The translations under genes were made by a program, and so were the position numbers. The notes beneath the pieces were generated by a model. That model ran no database searches. It had not been told where the DNA came from and saw only the letters and a list, made by a program, of their open reading frames with translations. Positions 1 to 8,550 of a DNA stretch of 64,000 nt are shown in pieces. The stretch is from Streptomyces sedi (GTDB taxonomy: Bacteria; Actinomycetota; Actinomycetes; Streptomycetales; Streptomycetaceae), in the NCBI RefSeq assembly GCF_006335015.1, contig NZ_VDGT01000006.1:245524-309523 (forward strand), read 5' to 3'. The first letter of the stretch is position 1. Every line of letters starts with the position of its first letter.

Positions 1-23
1 CTCGACGGCGGGAGGTTTTGTCC

Positions 24-476
24 ATGAACGAGATGACCCCGGAGGACGAGCGGCAGGCGCACCTGCTGGCGTTCGACGTGTTCGAGAAGAACTGCCCGTC
101 CCGCACGGTGCTGGAGCATCTGACCGGGCGCTGGGGGGTGCTGGTCATGGCGGGGCTGCGCAAGCGGGGGCCCGCGCGGTTCAACCACCTCCGCCGGCGC
201 ATCGGCGGGGTCAGCGAGAAGATGCTCGCCCAGACGCTCCAGGCGTTGGAGCGCGACGGCTTCGTGTCGCGCGAGGTGCTGGCGGTGATGCCGCCCAAGG
301 TCAACTACTCGCTGACGCCGCTGGGCGAGAGCACCGCCGACCATCTGCTGGCGCTGATCGAGCACATCGAACGGGAGATGCCCGCCGTCCTCCAACGGGA
401 CGAGCGGGCGGAAGGCCCCGGGGAACGGGACAGGGGAGAGGAACGGCTGGCGCGGACGAGCGCGACAGGCGGCTGA
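24..476 (+). CDS. HxlR-family winged-helix transcriptional regulator
   Basis: A 150-residue protein with the HxlR signature: a Cys near the N-terminus (KNCPSRTVLEHLTGRWG), then the winged helix with FNHLRRRIGGVSEKMLAQTL and the wing DGFVSREV...PPKVNYSLTPLG. HxlR proteins bind DNA as dimers and usually control a neighbouring oxidoreductase or stress gene, sensing electrophiles or oxidants through the conserved Cys. The ATG at 24 is chosen because GGAGG lies at 11-15, eight bases upstream; an in-frame TTG at 18 would sit on that site. The last 30 residues are acidic and basic low-complexity sequence. The likely target is a divergent gene lying before the window, so it cannot be named. The gene converges on the acyltransferase and ends before a long hairpin. 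Confidence 0.88.
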   Translation: MNEMTPEDERQAHLLAFDVFEKNCPSRTVLEHLTGRWGVLVMAGLRKRGPARFNHLRRRIGGVSEKMLAQTLQALERDGFVSREVLAVMPPKVNYSLTPLGESTADHLLALIEHIEREMPAVLQRDERAEGPGERDRGEERLARTSATGG

Positions 477-483
477 CGCGGGG

Positions 484-552
484 CCGCGCGGCGGGTCCGG
501 CACCGCGCGACAGGGGCGCCTCCGGATACGAGGGGGCGCCCCCGCCGCGCGG
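484..552. terminator. Bidirectional hairpin between convergent genes
   Basis: A 12-bp perfect inverted repeat (CCGCGCGGCGGG at 484-495, its complement at 541-552) encloses a second 8-bp one (GGGGCGCC at 513-520, complement 535-542). It lies between the stops of two convergent genes. There is no U-tract, as is usual for actinomycete terminators. Confidence 0.6.
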
Positions 553-559
553 GCTCGTT

Positions 560-2404
560 TCAGCGCGCGGCGGGCGTCTCGCCGAGCTGGGTGGCCGGTT
601 CCGGACGGTGCACGCCGGTCGGGCGGTAGCCGAGGGACTCGGCGACCCCCACCAGGTCGGCGAGGTACCAGAGAGTGGCCAGCCACATCTCGGTGCCCTG
701 GAGCCCGGGCCGCTGGTCCCGGCCGACCGGCCCGCCGGGCGGCGGGAAGCGGAACGGGAAGCCCTCCCCGTCCACCCACCGCTCCAGCAGCGGCCCGCAC
801 TGGCCCGTGGCCCAGGCGGCGACCTCGTCCGCCCGGTGGGCCGGCACCTGCCGGGCGGCCAGCCACAGCGGGTGCGCCACGTCCAGCACGTTGCAGGAGG
901 TGGTGCGGCCGGGACCGAAGTGGCGCGGGTCGGCGGCGTGCCGCAGCACCGAGTCGACCAGCCGCTCCGGGTACGGCACGGGCAGCCCGAACTGCGCGAA
1001 CGAGCCACGCGACGCCCGGTAGTACCCGTTGACCGGCTGGAGCAGCCCGTCGGCGGCCCGCTCCTCGCTCCACAGCCCGGTGCCCGGCCGGCAGTGGGTC
1101 AGCAACCACCCGAAGTAGACGTCGAGTTGGCGGCGGGTGTGGTCGGGGCCCGCCGGGTCGAGGGTCAGGTTCCAGTGGAACGCCGTGCCCAGCGCGTCCA
1201 CGCCGGCGCCGGCGCCCCAGCCGCGCTCCCGCCACGGCAGCGCGGCGAGAACCCCGACGAGCGCGTCGGCGTCGAGTGCGGCGACCGCGCCCACCGGGTG
1301 GGCGAAGCGCGAGCCCAGCAGCTGGAGCGCGTACCCCAGGCTCAGCACGTGGTAGTCGGCGTCCCCGTCGCTGCCGAAACCGGCGGGCGCGGGGCCCGGC
1401 CGGCCGTTCTCGTCCAACGGGGCGATCAGCCCGGTGACCGGGTCCTGCCCCTGGCGCAGCCGGCGCACATGCTCCTCGACCGTCAGCTGCCTCGGCGCGC
1501 TGCCGTGCAGCAGCGCGGTGATCTCGACGGCGTCCGCGTGCGCCCGCAGGGTGGGCGGCGCGTCGGGGGCGTCGAGGTAGCGGCCCGTGGCGGCGCCGTC
1601 CGGCGCGGTCGCGGTCGCCTCCCAGGAACGGGCCACCACCGCGTCGGCCTGCTCCCGCGCCCGGTCGGCGAACGCGGCCAGCCGCCCCGCCAGTTCCGCG
1701 CGCGGGTCCCGGCGCGCGGCCTTGGGCGCGCGCCGGTCGCGGATCACGCGCGCCGGGTTGCCGCCGACCACGGCCCACTCCGGCACGTCGCGGGTGACCA
1801 CGGCCCCGGCGCCGATCACGGCTCCGGAACCGACCGTGATGCCGTCCAGCAGCACGGCGTTCGAACCGATCCAGACATCGTCGCCGATGGTGATCCCGCG
1901 CTCGGAGGTCGGCTGCCGGTGAACCGGCCGATCCGGCTCCATGCCGTGGTTGAACCCGAGAATCGAGGCGTGCGCACCGATCCGCACCCCGTTGCCCAGG
2001 GTGACCGTGCCGCGCAGTACGGCGAACGGGTTGACCGAGCAGTGGTCACCCGCGGCGACCGTGCCGGTCAGATAGGCGTGGGCGGCGACATAGCAGTCGG
2101 AGCCGAGCCGCAGGCTGGTCGGCTGGACCATGGCCAGCTCGGAGAGGAAGCAGCGCTCGCCGAGCTCCCCCTCGATCCCCGCCAACACGGCCTTCTGCCG
2201 CGCCAGTTGTGCCGCGCGCGTGTCCTCGTCCGCGCGCCGCCAGAAGAGCCACGCGTTGTAGTCCAGCAGCCGGGGGTCGTCGTCGGGGCCGAGGCCCGTG
2301 GGCGGCTCGGCGGCGGCGGGCTCGTCGGCGATGGCGGGCTCGGCGGCGCGGGGGCCGGTGGCGTCGGGGTCGTCGGGCGCGGCGGCGGGTACGTGCGGTG
2401 ACAT
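560..2404 (-). CDS. Two-domain hexapeptide acyltransferase with helical C-terminal domain
   Basis: A 614-residue protein. After a low-complexity Ala/Pro/Asp N-terminus (about 1-55) comes a left-handed beta-helix acyltransferase domain (about 95-225) with hexapeptide turns and the typical end ITIGDDVWIGSNAVLLDGIT...AVVTRDVPEWAVVGGNPARVI; this family O- or N-acetylates sugars from acetyl-CoA. The remaining 380 residues are predicted mostly helical and Trp-rich, with Asn/His/Trp-rich stretches (GTAFHWNL, CNVLDVAHPLWLAAR) that recall (alpha/alpha)6-barrel enzymes, but I do not recognise the domain. The start at 2404 (MSPHVPAAA) has GAGGTG about ten bases upstream; starting further up would add an unlikely 25 residues. 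It faces away from the Wzy-like polymerase, which suggests a sugar-modifying role in the same polysaccharide. That role is inferred. Confidence 0.82.
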   Translation of the reverse strand: MSPHVPAAAPDDPDATGPRAAEPAIADEPAAAEPPTGLGPDDDPRLLDYNAWLFWRRADEDTRAAQLARQKAVLAGIEGELGERCFLSELAMVQPTSLRLGSDCYVAAHAYLTGTVAAGDHCSVNPFAVLRGTVTLGNGVRIGAHASILGFNHGMEPDRPVHRQPTSERGITIGDDVWIGSNAVLLDGITVGSGAVIGAGAVVTRDVPEWAVVGGNPARVIRDRRAPKAARRDPRAELAGRLAAFADRAREQADAVVARSWEATATAPDGAATGRYLDAPDAPPTLRAHADAVEITALLHGSAPRQLTVEEHVRRLRQGQDPVTGLIAPLDENGRPGPAPAGFGSDGDADYHVLSLGYALQLLGSRFAHPVGAVAALDADALVGVLAALPWRERGWGAGAGVDALGTAFHWNLTLDPAGPDHTRRQLDVYFGWLLTHCRPGTGLWSEERAADGLLQPVNGYYRASRGSFAQFGLPVPYPERLVDSVLRHAADPRHFGPGRTTSCNVLDVAHPLWLAARQVPAHRADEVAAWATGQCGPLLERWVDGEGFPFRFPPPGGPVGRDQRPGLQGTEMWLATLWYLADLVGVAESLGYRPTGVHRPEPATQLGETPAAR

Positions 2405-2635
2405 GGCGGCTACGACACCTCGTGTCTTGTTCGTGCAGGTGTGCGCATCGTCCCCCGGATGCCGACACCCCGTCCACACCCGCCCACAGGGCGGAACACG
2501 ACCGGGGCGCGCGCCCGGCCCCCGTCCACCGCGCGGCCGGAACCGGTGAAAGGCCGCCGCGCCCGACCTAGACTGAGCCCTCCCGTGGCGGCGGAACCGA
2601 AGCCTCCCGTGGCGGAGCGGCGGAGGGGAGACCGG

Positions 2636-4081
2636 GTGGCGATCGAGGTGCCGCGCCGAGCCGTGCTCTCCCGGCCGCTCTCGGTCCCGCTGATCGCCAC
2701 GGTGGTGGGCGCGTTACCGCTCGCGGTCGCCGCCCAGCCGGGCCCGGGGATGCGGGACACCGCGTTCTGGCTCCAGTTGGTCGTCGCCGGCTACGCCGGG
2801 GTGCGGCTGTGCGCGATGGTGCTCTCCGGGCGGCGGCAGCTGGTGCAGGGCGCGTTCTGGCTCTTCGGCTATCTGGCGATGGGCATCGCGCCGCTGGCGC
2901 AGAGCGTGCTGGGCCGCGACCCGACCCCCGTGCTCGGCCCCCGCGAGGACACCCAACTGGCCATCGCGCTGGTGCTCTGCGGCATGATCGCGTTCGACGT
3001 GGGGGCGCTGCTCGCCCGGGTCCGCCCACTGGGGCGCGAACGCGGCAGGCCGGCCAGTGTGCACCGGGGACGGCTGGCGGCACTGGTCATCCTCGCCTAT
3101 CTGGCCAGTGGTCTGCTGATCGTCCAACTCGGCGGCCCCGCCGTCTTCTTTACCAGTCGGCAGGAGATCAGTGCCAGCCTCGCCGAGGCGACCGGCGGCC
3201 CCTCCGACGCGTCCGACGGCGGCGGAGAGGCGGGCAACGCGCTGCTGCGGGGCTTCGGAACGGTGCCGGCGATGCTGGCGCTGCTCTTTCTCACCCGCTG
3301 GCTGGTCACCTCCCGCGACGCCCGCCGCCGACCGGCCGTGGTGCTGCCGTGGGCAGGGCTGCTACTGGTCAACACGATCGTCAACAACCCGATCTCCAAC
3401 CCGCGTTACTGGTTTCTCACCGTTCTCTTCGCGCTGCTGTTCACCGTCTTCCCGCGCAGCCCGGTGATGTACCGCGCGGCGCTGGCACTCGGTCTGGTCG
3501 TGGCTTTGCTGGTCTTCCCCTTCACCGACCGCTTCCGCTACGAGGAGGGGGAACAGCGCCCGCTGGAGACGGACTCCGTGTTGGAACCACTGGTGGTCAA
3601 GGACTACGACCAGCTGAACATGTTCGCCAACACCGTCACCTTCGCCGACGACGGCAACGGCCACTCCTACGGCGAGCAACTCGCCGGCGCCGTGCTCTTC
3701 TTCGTGCCGCGCGGCCTGTGGGCGGACAAGCCGGAGGACACCGGCTTCCTGGTCGGCGGCTGGATGGGCACCGACAGCGCCAACCTCTCCTCCCCGCTGT
3801 GGGCGGAACTCTGGCTGGACTTCGGTCCGTTGGGCATGAGCCTGGTCTTCGCGGGCGTCGGCTACGCGGCGGCGCGCACCGACCGGCGCTATGTGCGGCG
3901 CACCGTGGACGACCCCTCGCCCGGCAACGTGCTGGCCGTCGCGGTGCCGGTCCTCGCCGGCTACAGCTTCATCCTGCTGCGCGGCTCACTCCTCCAGGCG
4001 TCCGGCCGCATCGGCATCGCCCTGCTCTGCCTGGCCCTGGTCACCACCTTCCGCCCACGCCCCCGCTCCGAACTCCGCTGA
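2636..4081 (+). CDS. Wzy-like oligosaccharide repeat-unit polymerase (integral membrane)
   Basis: A 481-residue membrane protein with about eleven hydrophobic segments and a large loop (about 330-380) holding the motif FTDRFRYEEGEQRPL and later FVPRGLWADKPEDTG, typical of O-antigen/EPS polymerases of the Wzy type (the VPR..W..KP element recurs in actinobacterial Wzy proteins). Such enzymes join lipid-linked repeat units on the outer membrane face. The start is the GTG at 2636, with GGAGGGGAG at 2622-2630; upstream sequence is Pro/Arg-rich and not protein-like. Codon 27 is TTA (2714-2716), a leucine codon that in Streptomyces needs the developmental tRNA of bldA. The 3' end overlaps the end of a small minus-strand gene. 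Flippase, co-polymerase and glycosyltransferase partners lie at 8674-13163. Confidence 0.82.
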   Translation: MAIEVPRRAVLSRPLSVPLIATVVGALPLAVAAQPGPGMRDTAFWLQLVVAGYAGVRLCAMVLSGRRQLVQGAFWLFGYLAMGIAPLAQSVLGRDPTPVLGPREDTQLAIALVLCGMIAFDVGALLARVRPLGRERGRPASVHRGRLAALVILAYLASGLLIVQLGGPAVFFTSRQEISASLAEATGGPSDASDGGGEAGNALLRGFGTVPAMLALLFLTRWLVTSRDARRRPAVVLPWAGLLLVNTIVNNPISNPRYWFLTVLFALLFTVFPRSPVMYRAALALGLVVALLVFPFTDRFRYEEGEQRPLETDSVLEPLVVKDYDQLNMFANTVTFADDGNGHSYGEQLAGAVLFFVPRGLWADKPEDTGFLVGGWMGTDSANLSSPLWAELWLDFGPLGMSLVFAGVGYAAARTDRRYVRRTVDDPSPGNVLAVAVPVLAGYSFILLRGSLLQASGRIGIALLCLALVTTFRPRPRSELR

Positions 4082-4375
4082 ACCCGGCGGCCCGGGGCCG
4101 CGTCGGCCCGCGAGGAACGCCGCCAGCCACGCCGCGTGGTCGGCCGGGCCGTGCAGCGGCGTCGCCGGGGCCACCAGCAGGTCGGAGCCCAGGAGTTGGT
4201 CGAGCGCGTCCCACACCACCGCGTCGTCCAGCTCCGGCGCTTCGCCCTCCATCACCTCCCGCGCCCAGTCCGAAGCCGCGCCGGCCGTCGCCGGATCGGC
4301 CACCAGCAGCCGCAGCCGGCGCTCCACCTCGCCGCGCAGCCCGCCCCCGTCCCCCTCAGCCGGCGCGCCGCGCAC
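3986..4375 (-). CDS. Small acidic hypothetical protein
   Basis: Unrecognised, about 129 residues. The first 95 look like a real helical acidic protein (RLRLLVADPATAGAASDW, then LDDAVVWDALDQLLGSDLLV, then HAAWLAAFLAG). The last 35 residues are Gly/Ala-rich and run antisense into the Wzy-like gene for 96 bases, so the natural end may have been lost or extended. The GTG start at 4375 overlaps the stop of the upstream kinase gene by 20 bases, suggesting the two are translated together. Function unknown; alternatively the true start lies a few codons further in. Confidence 0.55.
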   Translation of the reverse strand: MRGAPAEGDGGGLRGEVERRLRLLVADPATAGAASDWAREVMEGEAPELDDAVVWDALDQLLGSDLLVAPATPLHGPADHAAWLAAFLAGRRGPGPPGSAEFGAGAWAEGGDQGQAEQGDADAAGRLEE

Positions 4376-5318
4376 GCAGCACCTCAGCGACCCGGCGGTC
4401 TGCCCGGACATGCGCCGACGGCGCGGTGACGCCGGCCTCGACCTCCCAGAGCACGCTCTGCAACACCCGCGCCAGAGTCCAGGCCACGGCCCGCCGCCGT
4501 TCCAGGCCCAACACCTCCGTCATCAGGTCGAAGCGCCGCAGCACCGCCCGGGCGACGTCGCCGCCCGCGACCACCTCGCCCCAGCGGTTGTGCAACGCGG
4601 GCAGCAGCTCGAACGCCGGGTCGCCGGCCAGCGGCTTCGGGTCGATCGCCAGCCACTCCGCGGGCCGGCTCCCGCCGGGCAGCGGCGCCAACACGTTGTC
4701 GTAGTGCAGGTCCCAGTGGAGCAGCCGGTCACCCGCGCCGTCCGGCAGCACCTCGGCGAGCGCCCCGGCGCAGCCGTCCAGCAGCCCGCGCGACGCCGGG
4801 TCGCCCACCCGCCCGCGGGCGGCCGGGGCGCGGCGCAGCAGGTCGGCGGCGATCTCCTCCAGCCGCCGCAGCCCGGGCGGTGCCGGCACCGAGGACAGCT
4901 GGGCGAGGCGCGCGCTGAGCAGCCGCAGCGCCTCCTCCGCGTCCGGCACGGACCCCAACGAACGGCTGGCGTCCAGTCGTTCGAGCAGCATCGTCCCCGA
5001 AGCCGGATCGTGCTCCAGCAGCCGCACCGCCCCGGCGCCGTCCCAGGCGCGGAGCGCCGCCGGCTCGCCGCGCGTCTCCTCGTCGACGGGCTGCAGCTTG
5101 AGCACGGCGGCCGTGCCGTCCCGCCGCCGCACGGGCACCACCAACGCGACGGCCCCGCACGCCACCGCCCCCTCCGGCGTCAACCCCCACTCCCCGAGCC
5201 ACTGGTCGGCCAGCGCCGGCAGCCGCGCCGCCCACGCCCGCCCGGCCTCCCCCGAGTACCGCGCGTGCGCCTCGCGCAGCGACGCGGGGACCTCGACGAG
5301 GAAACGTGACCGGGACAC
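4356..5318 (-). CDS. Aminoglycoside/streptomycin 6-kinase-like phosphotransferase
   Basis: A 320-residue kinase of the APH(6)/streptomycin-6-phosphotransferase type. Seen: an ATP-lobe region with AVLKLQPVDEE (Lys of the N lobe), MLLERLD at the hinge, the catalytic loop LLHWDLHYDNVLA (Brenner-type HxDxxxxN) and the metal-binding Asp in WLAIDPKPLAGDPAFELLP. The family phosphorylates hydroxyls of aminoglycosides or related sugars with ATP; many genomic copies have no known substrate. The GTG at 5318 (VSRSRFLVEVP) is preferred because the 28 residues before it are Arg-rich and unlike the family; the ribosome site there is weak. It overlaps the small gene after it. Self-resistance or sugar salvage is possible; no antibiotic cluster is nearby. 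Confidence 0.8.
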   Translation of the reverse strand: MSRSRFLVEVPASLREAHARYSGEAGRAWAARLPALADQWLGEWGLTPEGAVACGAVALVVPVRRRDGTAAVLKLQPVDEETRGEPAALRAWDGAGAVRLLEHDPASGTMLLERLDASRSLGSVPDAEEALRLLSARLAQLSSVPAPPGLRRLEEIAADLLRRAPAARGRVGDPASRGLLDGCAGALAEVLPDGAGDRLLHWDLHYDNVLAPLPGGSRPAEWLAIDPKPLAGDPAFELLPALHNRWGEVVAGGDVARAVLRRFDLMTEVLGLERRRAVAWTLARVLQSVLWEVEAGVTAPSAHVRADRRVAEVLRARRAG

Positions 5319-5529
5319 GGGACGAGCGAACCACGCCCCCGGGCCGCGGTCCACCCGGACACGACGGCGCGCCCCCACCGGCCGCCGCTCCACCCGGCAC
5401 ACCGTGAACGCCCCGTCCCGGGCGACGCGCCGCCCGTCGGCTCCCCCTTGTCAGCCCGCCTCCCGCTCGGCGGCCCAGGAACCGGACTCCCGCGGACGCG
5501 GGGGCGCGACGGCCGAGGCGCCGCAGGCG

Positions 5530-6030
5530 TTACGCCAGCCAGAGCAGATCGAAATGGGCGAACCACGGCTCCGTGCCGGAGTCCACCCAGATCCGCGGCC
5601 CCTCCCCGCCCGGCGCCACGGTGAGGTCCCATCACGCCCAGCCGCGCATCCCGAACTCCGGCTCGAAGCGGGAGAGCCAGTCCTCCCACTCCCAGGGCCC
5701 GTCCGTTCCCGGGTGGGCCAGATAGCACGCCCGCCCGGCGCGGGCGAAGTCGGGAACGGCGAGGTCGACGCCCGCGCCTCCCCCCGCCGACACCGCCAGG
5801 AACCAGGAGGGGACCGACCCCGTCGGCAGCTCCTCGGCATCGAAGTCGACCGTCGCCGCGAGCGCCAACGTCGAGGCGAGTACCTCACGCAACCGACGCT
5901 CGTAGACGTCGACGGGCTCGGCCGGCCTCACGTCGAGGCACGCCAACTCCGTTGGCGCCGCGCCTCTTTCGGATCTCCGCACCAGTCGCCGCCGCTCGGC
6001 GGCCAGCGCCCCTCGTCCTTCCACGACCAT
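5530..6030 (-). pseudogene. Hypothetical protein gene interrupted by an in-frame TGA
   Basis: The reading frame starts at an ATG (6030) ten bases after GAGGAG and codes for 132 residues before a TGA at 5634-5632. Reading on in the same frame gives 33 further residues of clearly protein-like sequence (TGA, then WDLTVAPGGEGPRIWVDSG, then EPWFAHFDLLWLA) before TAA at 5530. The Trp- and acid-rich style matches the part before the stop (GPWEWEDWLSRFEPEFGMRG), and 31 of the 33 codons still end in G or C. So the gene was once about 166 residues, and the TGA probably replaced a TGG (Trp). The family is unknown to me; the composition resembles small immunity-type or SUKH-like proteins, but that is a guess. 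It is divergent from the kinase gene at 6106. Confidence 0.7.
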
Positions 6031-6105
6031 TCCCGTCCGTCTCCTCGCCCGCCGCTGCCTACGGGTGTCGGGTTTCGGGCGGCGTTGTCGGAGGAGTCTG
6101 TCAGA

Positions 6106-8097
6106 GTGGGGCCCGTGGACCCTCTGACGAGTCAGGACCCGGTGCGGCTGGGCGAGTTCACGCTGCTCGCGCGGTTGGGCAGTGGCGGCATGGGGCGGGT
6201 GTACCTGGCGCGGTCGCCGGGTGGGATGCAGGTGGCGATCAAGGTGATCCGCGAGGACATCGCGGAGAGCGCCGACGCGTTGGCGCGGTTCCGGAGGGAG
6301 GTCGCGACCGTGCGGACGGTCCGCGGCCCCTACACGGCGCGGCTGGTCGGGGCGTCGCTGGAGGAGCCGCCGCACTGGCTGGCGACCGAGTTCGTGCCGG
6401 GCCCGACGCTGCTGCGCGCCTCGCGCGGCACCCCGCTCGAACCCGCCCTGTGCACGGGTCTGTTCGCGGCCCTGGCGGAGGCGCTGGTCGCGGTGCACGC
6501 GCACGGGGTGGTGCACAGGGACGTCAAGCCGCACAACGTGATCCTGGCCCCCGGCGGCCCCCAGTTGATCGACTTCGGGATAGCGCGGGGCGACGAGCAG
6601 ACCGCGTTGACGCACACCGGCCACACCCCGGGGACCGTCGGCTACTCGGCGCCCGAGGTGCTGCTGGGTGGTGCGGCGGGGCCGGCCGCCGACGTGTTCG
6701 CGCTGGGGGCGACGATGGCCGCCGCCGCGACCGGCCGCCCCCCGTACGGGAGCGGCGAGTGGCCGGTCGTCGGGTACCGGGTGGTGTACGGGGAGGTGGA
6801 CGTGGCGGGCGTGGAGCCCGACCTCGCCGCGTTGATCCGCCGGTGCGTGGCCCGTGAGCCGGCCGAGCGGCCGACGCCCGAGGAGATCGTGCGCCGGTGC
6901 GGCGTCTCGTACGCGCTGGCCGAACTGCCCGCGTACCGGCGGCTGCACGCCCCGGAGCCGGAGGCTTCCGAACCGGCGGCGGCTCCGGGGGCGCCGGCCG
7001 AGGCGTCGCCGTGGGCGCACCCCACGGTCACCGCGACGGACCGGCCGCCGGTGCCGGCCCCGGAGCCCGAGCCGGAATCGGAACCGGAGCCGGAATCGAC
7101 GTCCGCGCCGGGGCCGGCGAGCGACGGGCCGCCGGAGGCGCCCGCGCGGACCGCGCCCCCGCCGCCCCCGCCTCCCCGCACCGCGCCGCGGGCCGCGCGC
7201 GGCCGGCGGCGGGCGCCGCTGCTGGCCGGGGGCGGGCTGGTGGCCGTCGGGGCGGCGGTGACGCTGCTCGCCTGGTTGCTGCCGAACGACGGCGGCGACG
7301 CCTCGGCCGACGACTCCCCCACGGACGGACCGGCGGACGGTTCCCCCACGGACGGACCGGCCGACGACGGCGGCGGCGAGGGCGGGGGGACCGTGTCCAT
7401 CGGCGTCCGGTTCGACCAGCCCGGGATGAGCGTCCTCACCCCCGAGGGCGAACCGGCCGGCTTCGACGCGGACGTGGCCCGCTATGTCGCCGCCGAACTC
7501 GGCTACGCCGAGGAGGACATCGACTGGGTGGAGGCCCCGGCCCCCGAGCGCGTCACGATGCTTCAGACGGGTGAGGTGGACTTCCTGGTGGCCGCCTTCA
7601 CCATCACCGACGAGCGCATGACCGAGGTCGACTTCGCCGGCCCCTATCTCTCCTCCCGCCAGGACCTGCTGCTACGCGCCGACGACGAGCTGACCGACGT
7701 GTCCGAGCTCAACGACCGCGTCCTCTGCTCGGTCTCGGGCAGCACTTCCGCGCGGGCCGTGAGCGACGGGCTGGCCCCGGGGGTGACGCTGGTGGAGCAG
7801 GCCACCTACGGCGAGTGCCTCGACGCACTCGCCTCCGGCCAGGTCGACGCCGTGACCACGGACGACGCCACGCTGGCCGGGTACGCCTCCGCGGAACCCG
7901 GCGTGTACCGGCTGGCGGGGCTCAGCCTCGGCGGCCCCTACGAGTACGGCGTGGGCGTCCCCAAGGGCGAGACGGAGCTGGCCGACTCGATCGACGCGGC
8001 CCTGGCGCGGATGGTCGCCGACGGCAGTTGGGCGGAGTCCGTCGAGACCCACTTCGGCGGGGCCGAGGACTACGAGCCGAGCCCGCCGGTGCTCTGA
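6106..8097 (+). CDS. Membrane Ser/Thr protein kinase with extracellular amino-acid-binding domain
   Basis: A 663-residue fusion. Residues 15-275 are a Hanks-type kinase: glycine loop GSGGMGRVY at about 25, ATP-binding Lys46, catalytic loop HRDVKPHN at 137-144, DFG at 156-158 and SAPE near 182. A Pro/Glu-rich linker (290-360) leads to one membrane helix at about 370-393, an Asp/Gly-rich spacer holding a repeated TDGPADGSP unit, and then from 430 a family-3 solute-binding domain (GFDADVARYVAAELGY, LQTGEVDFLVAAFTITDER, FAGPYLSSRQDLL) like glutamate/glutamine-binding proteins of ABC importers. The likely job is to sense an extracellular amino acid or related ligand and pass the signal to cytoplasmic phosphorylation. 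The GTG at 6106 follows GGAGGAG at 6090-6096. There is no permease nearby, so the binding domain serves sensing rather than transport. Confidence 0.92.
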   Translation: MGPVDPLTSQDPVRLGEFTLLARLGSGGMGRVYLARSPGGMQVAIKVIREDIAESADALARFRREVATVRTVRGPYTARLVGASLEEPPHWLATEFVPGPTLLRASRGTPLEPALCTGLFAALAEALVAVHAHGVVHRDVKPHNVILAPGGPQLIDFGIARGDEQTALTHTGHTPGTVGYSAPEVLLGGAAGPAADVFALGATMAAAATGRPPYGSGEWPVVGYRVVYGEVDVAGVEPDLAALIRRCVAREPAERPTPEEIVRRCGVSYALAELPAYRRLHAPEPEASEPAAAPGAPAEASPWAHPTVTATDRPPVPAPEPEPESEPEPESTSAPGPASDGPPEAPARTAPPPPPPPRTAPRAARGRRRAPLLAGGGLVAVGAAVTLLAWLLPNDGGDASADDSPTDGPADGSPTDGPADDGGGEGGGTVSIGVRFDQPGMSVLTPEGEPAGFDADVARYVAAELGYAEEDIDWVEAPAPERVTMLQTGEVDFLVAAFTITDERMTEVDFAGPYLSSRQDLLLRADDELTDVSELNDRVLCSVSGSTSARAVSDGLAPGVTLVEQATYGECLDALASGQVDAVTTDDATLAGYASAEPGVYRLAGLSLGGPYEYGVGVPKGETELADSIDAALARMVADGSWAESVETHFGGAEDYEPSPPVL

Positions 8098-8138
8098 CCC
8101 GCCGACCGGCGGCGCGCCCCGGCACCGGGCGGCCTGGG

Positions 8139-8160
8139 GCCGCGCGGGGAGCCGCGCGGC
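8139..8160. terminator. Hairpin between convergent genes
   Basis: GCCGCGCGG at 8139-8147 pairs perfectly with 8152-8160 around the tetraloop GGAG. It lies in the 99-base gap between the kinase stop and the convergent small gene. Confidence 0.55.
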
Positions 8161-8196
8161 ATGCCGGGGGCGGTGGTCAGCCCCGCCCCACGCTGG

Positions 8197-8550
8197 TCAA
8201 CGGAAGGTGTGGACCAGCGTGATCTCGCCGACCAGATGGGCGTTGAACTCGTCCAACTCCTCGGCAGGAACCCACAGTTCGAGAATGGTCCGGCCGCCGG
8301 CCCGGCGCACCGGGTAACGGGCGAGAAACGCCGAGTCCATCTCGAAGCGGGTGACGAAGCCGGCACCGTCGTGCTTGACGTTCCAGTCGCGGGCGATGCG
8401 GACGGCGTAGTCCTCGTTGAGCACGGGGTAGAAGATCGGCTGCTCCGGCAGCCGGGGCGGCCAGGCGCGCCAGCCGGCGGCGCGCACCAGCTCCAGCTCG
8501 GCGGGCCCGGTGGGCCGCCAGAGCGTCGTGGTCCTCGCCTGGCCGTTCAC
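8197..8550 (-). CDS. Conserved small actinobacterial protein (often labelled ADP-ribosylation/crystallin J1)
   Basis: A 117-residue protein with the conserved blocks TTTLWRPTGPAELELV, PIFYPVLNEDYAVRIA, WNVKHDGAGFVTRFEMDS and VPAEELDEFNAHLVGEI. Near-identical proteins are widespread in Streptomyces and are annotated as 'ADP-ribosylation/crystallin J1', a label inherited from a distant match. It is far too short to be an ADP-ribosylglycohydrolase and has none of that enzyme's metal-binding motifs. It is probably a small soluble single-domain protein of unknown function. The ATG at 8550 gives the conserved N-terminus. It stands alone between a terminator and the flippase gene. Confidence 0.85.
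   Translation of the reverse strand: MNGQARTTTLWRPTGPAELELVRAAGWRAWPPRLPEQPIFYPVLNEDYAVRIARDWNVKHDGAGFVTRFEMDSAFLARYPVRRAGGRTILELWVPAEELDEFNAHLVGEITLVHTFR

Noticed and set aside
608..2401. Very long open frames antisense to real genes (also at 12915-14837, 21195-24461, 26551-28179 and elsewhere)
   Set aside because: They are rich in Arg, Gly, Pro and Ala, have no recognisable motifs and mirror the GC-biased third positions of the true genes on the other strand.
2414..2426. GACAC-CTC-GTGTC inverted repeat upstream of the acyltransferase
   Set aside because: Only five base pairs and it overlaps the ribosome site; too weak to call an operator.
8197..8550. ADP-ribosylglycohydrolase as antidote to the scabin-like toxin
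   Set aside because: The usual label of this small protein suggests it, but it is only 117 residues, lacks the metal-binding motifs of that enzyme and is 9 kb from the toxin.
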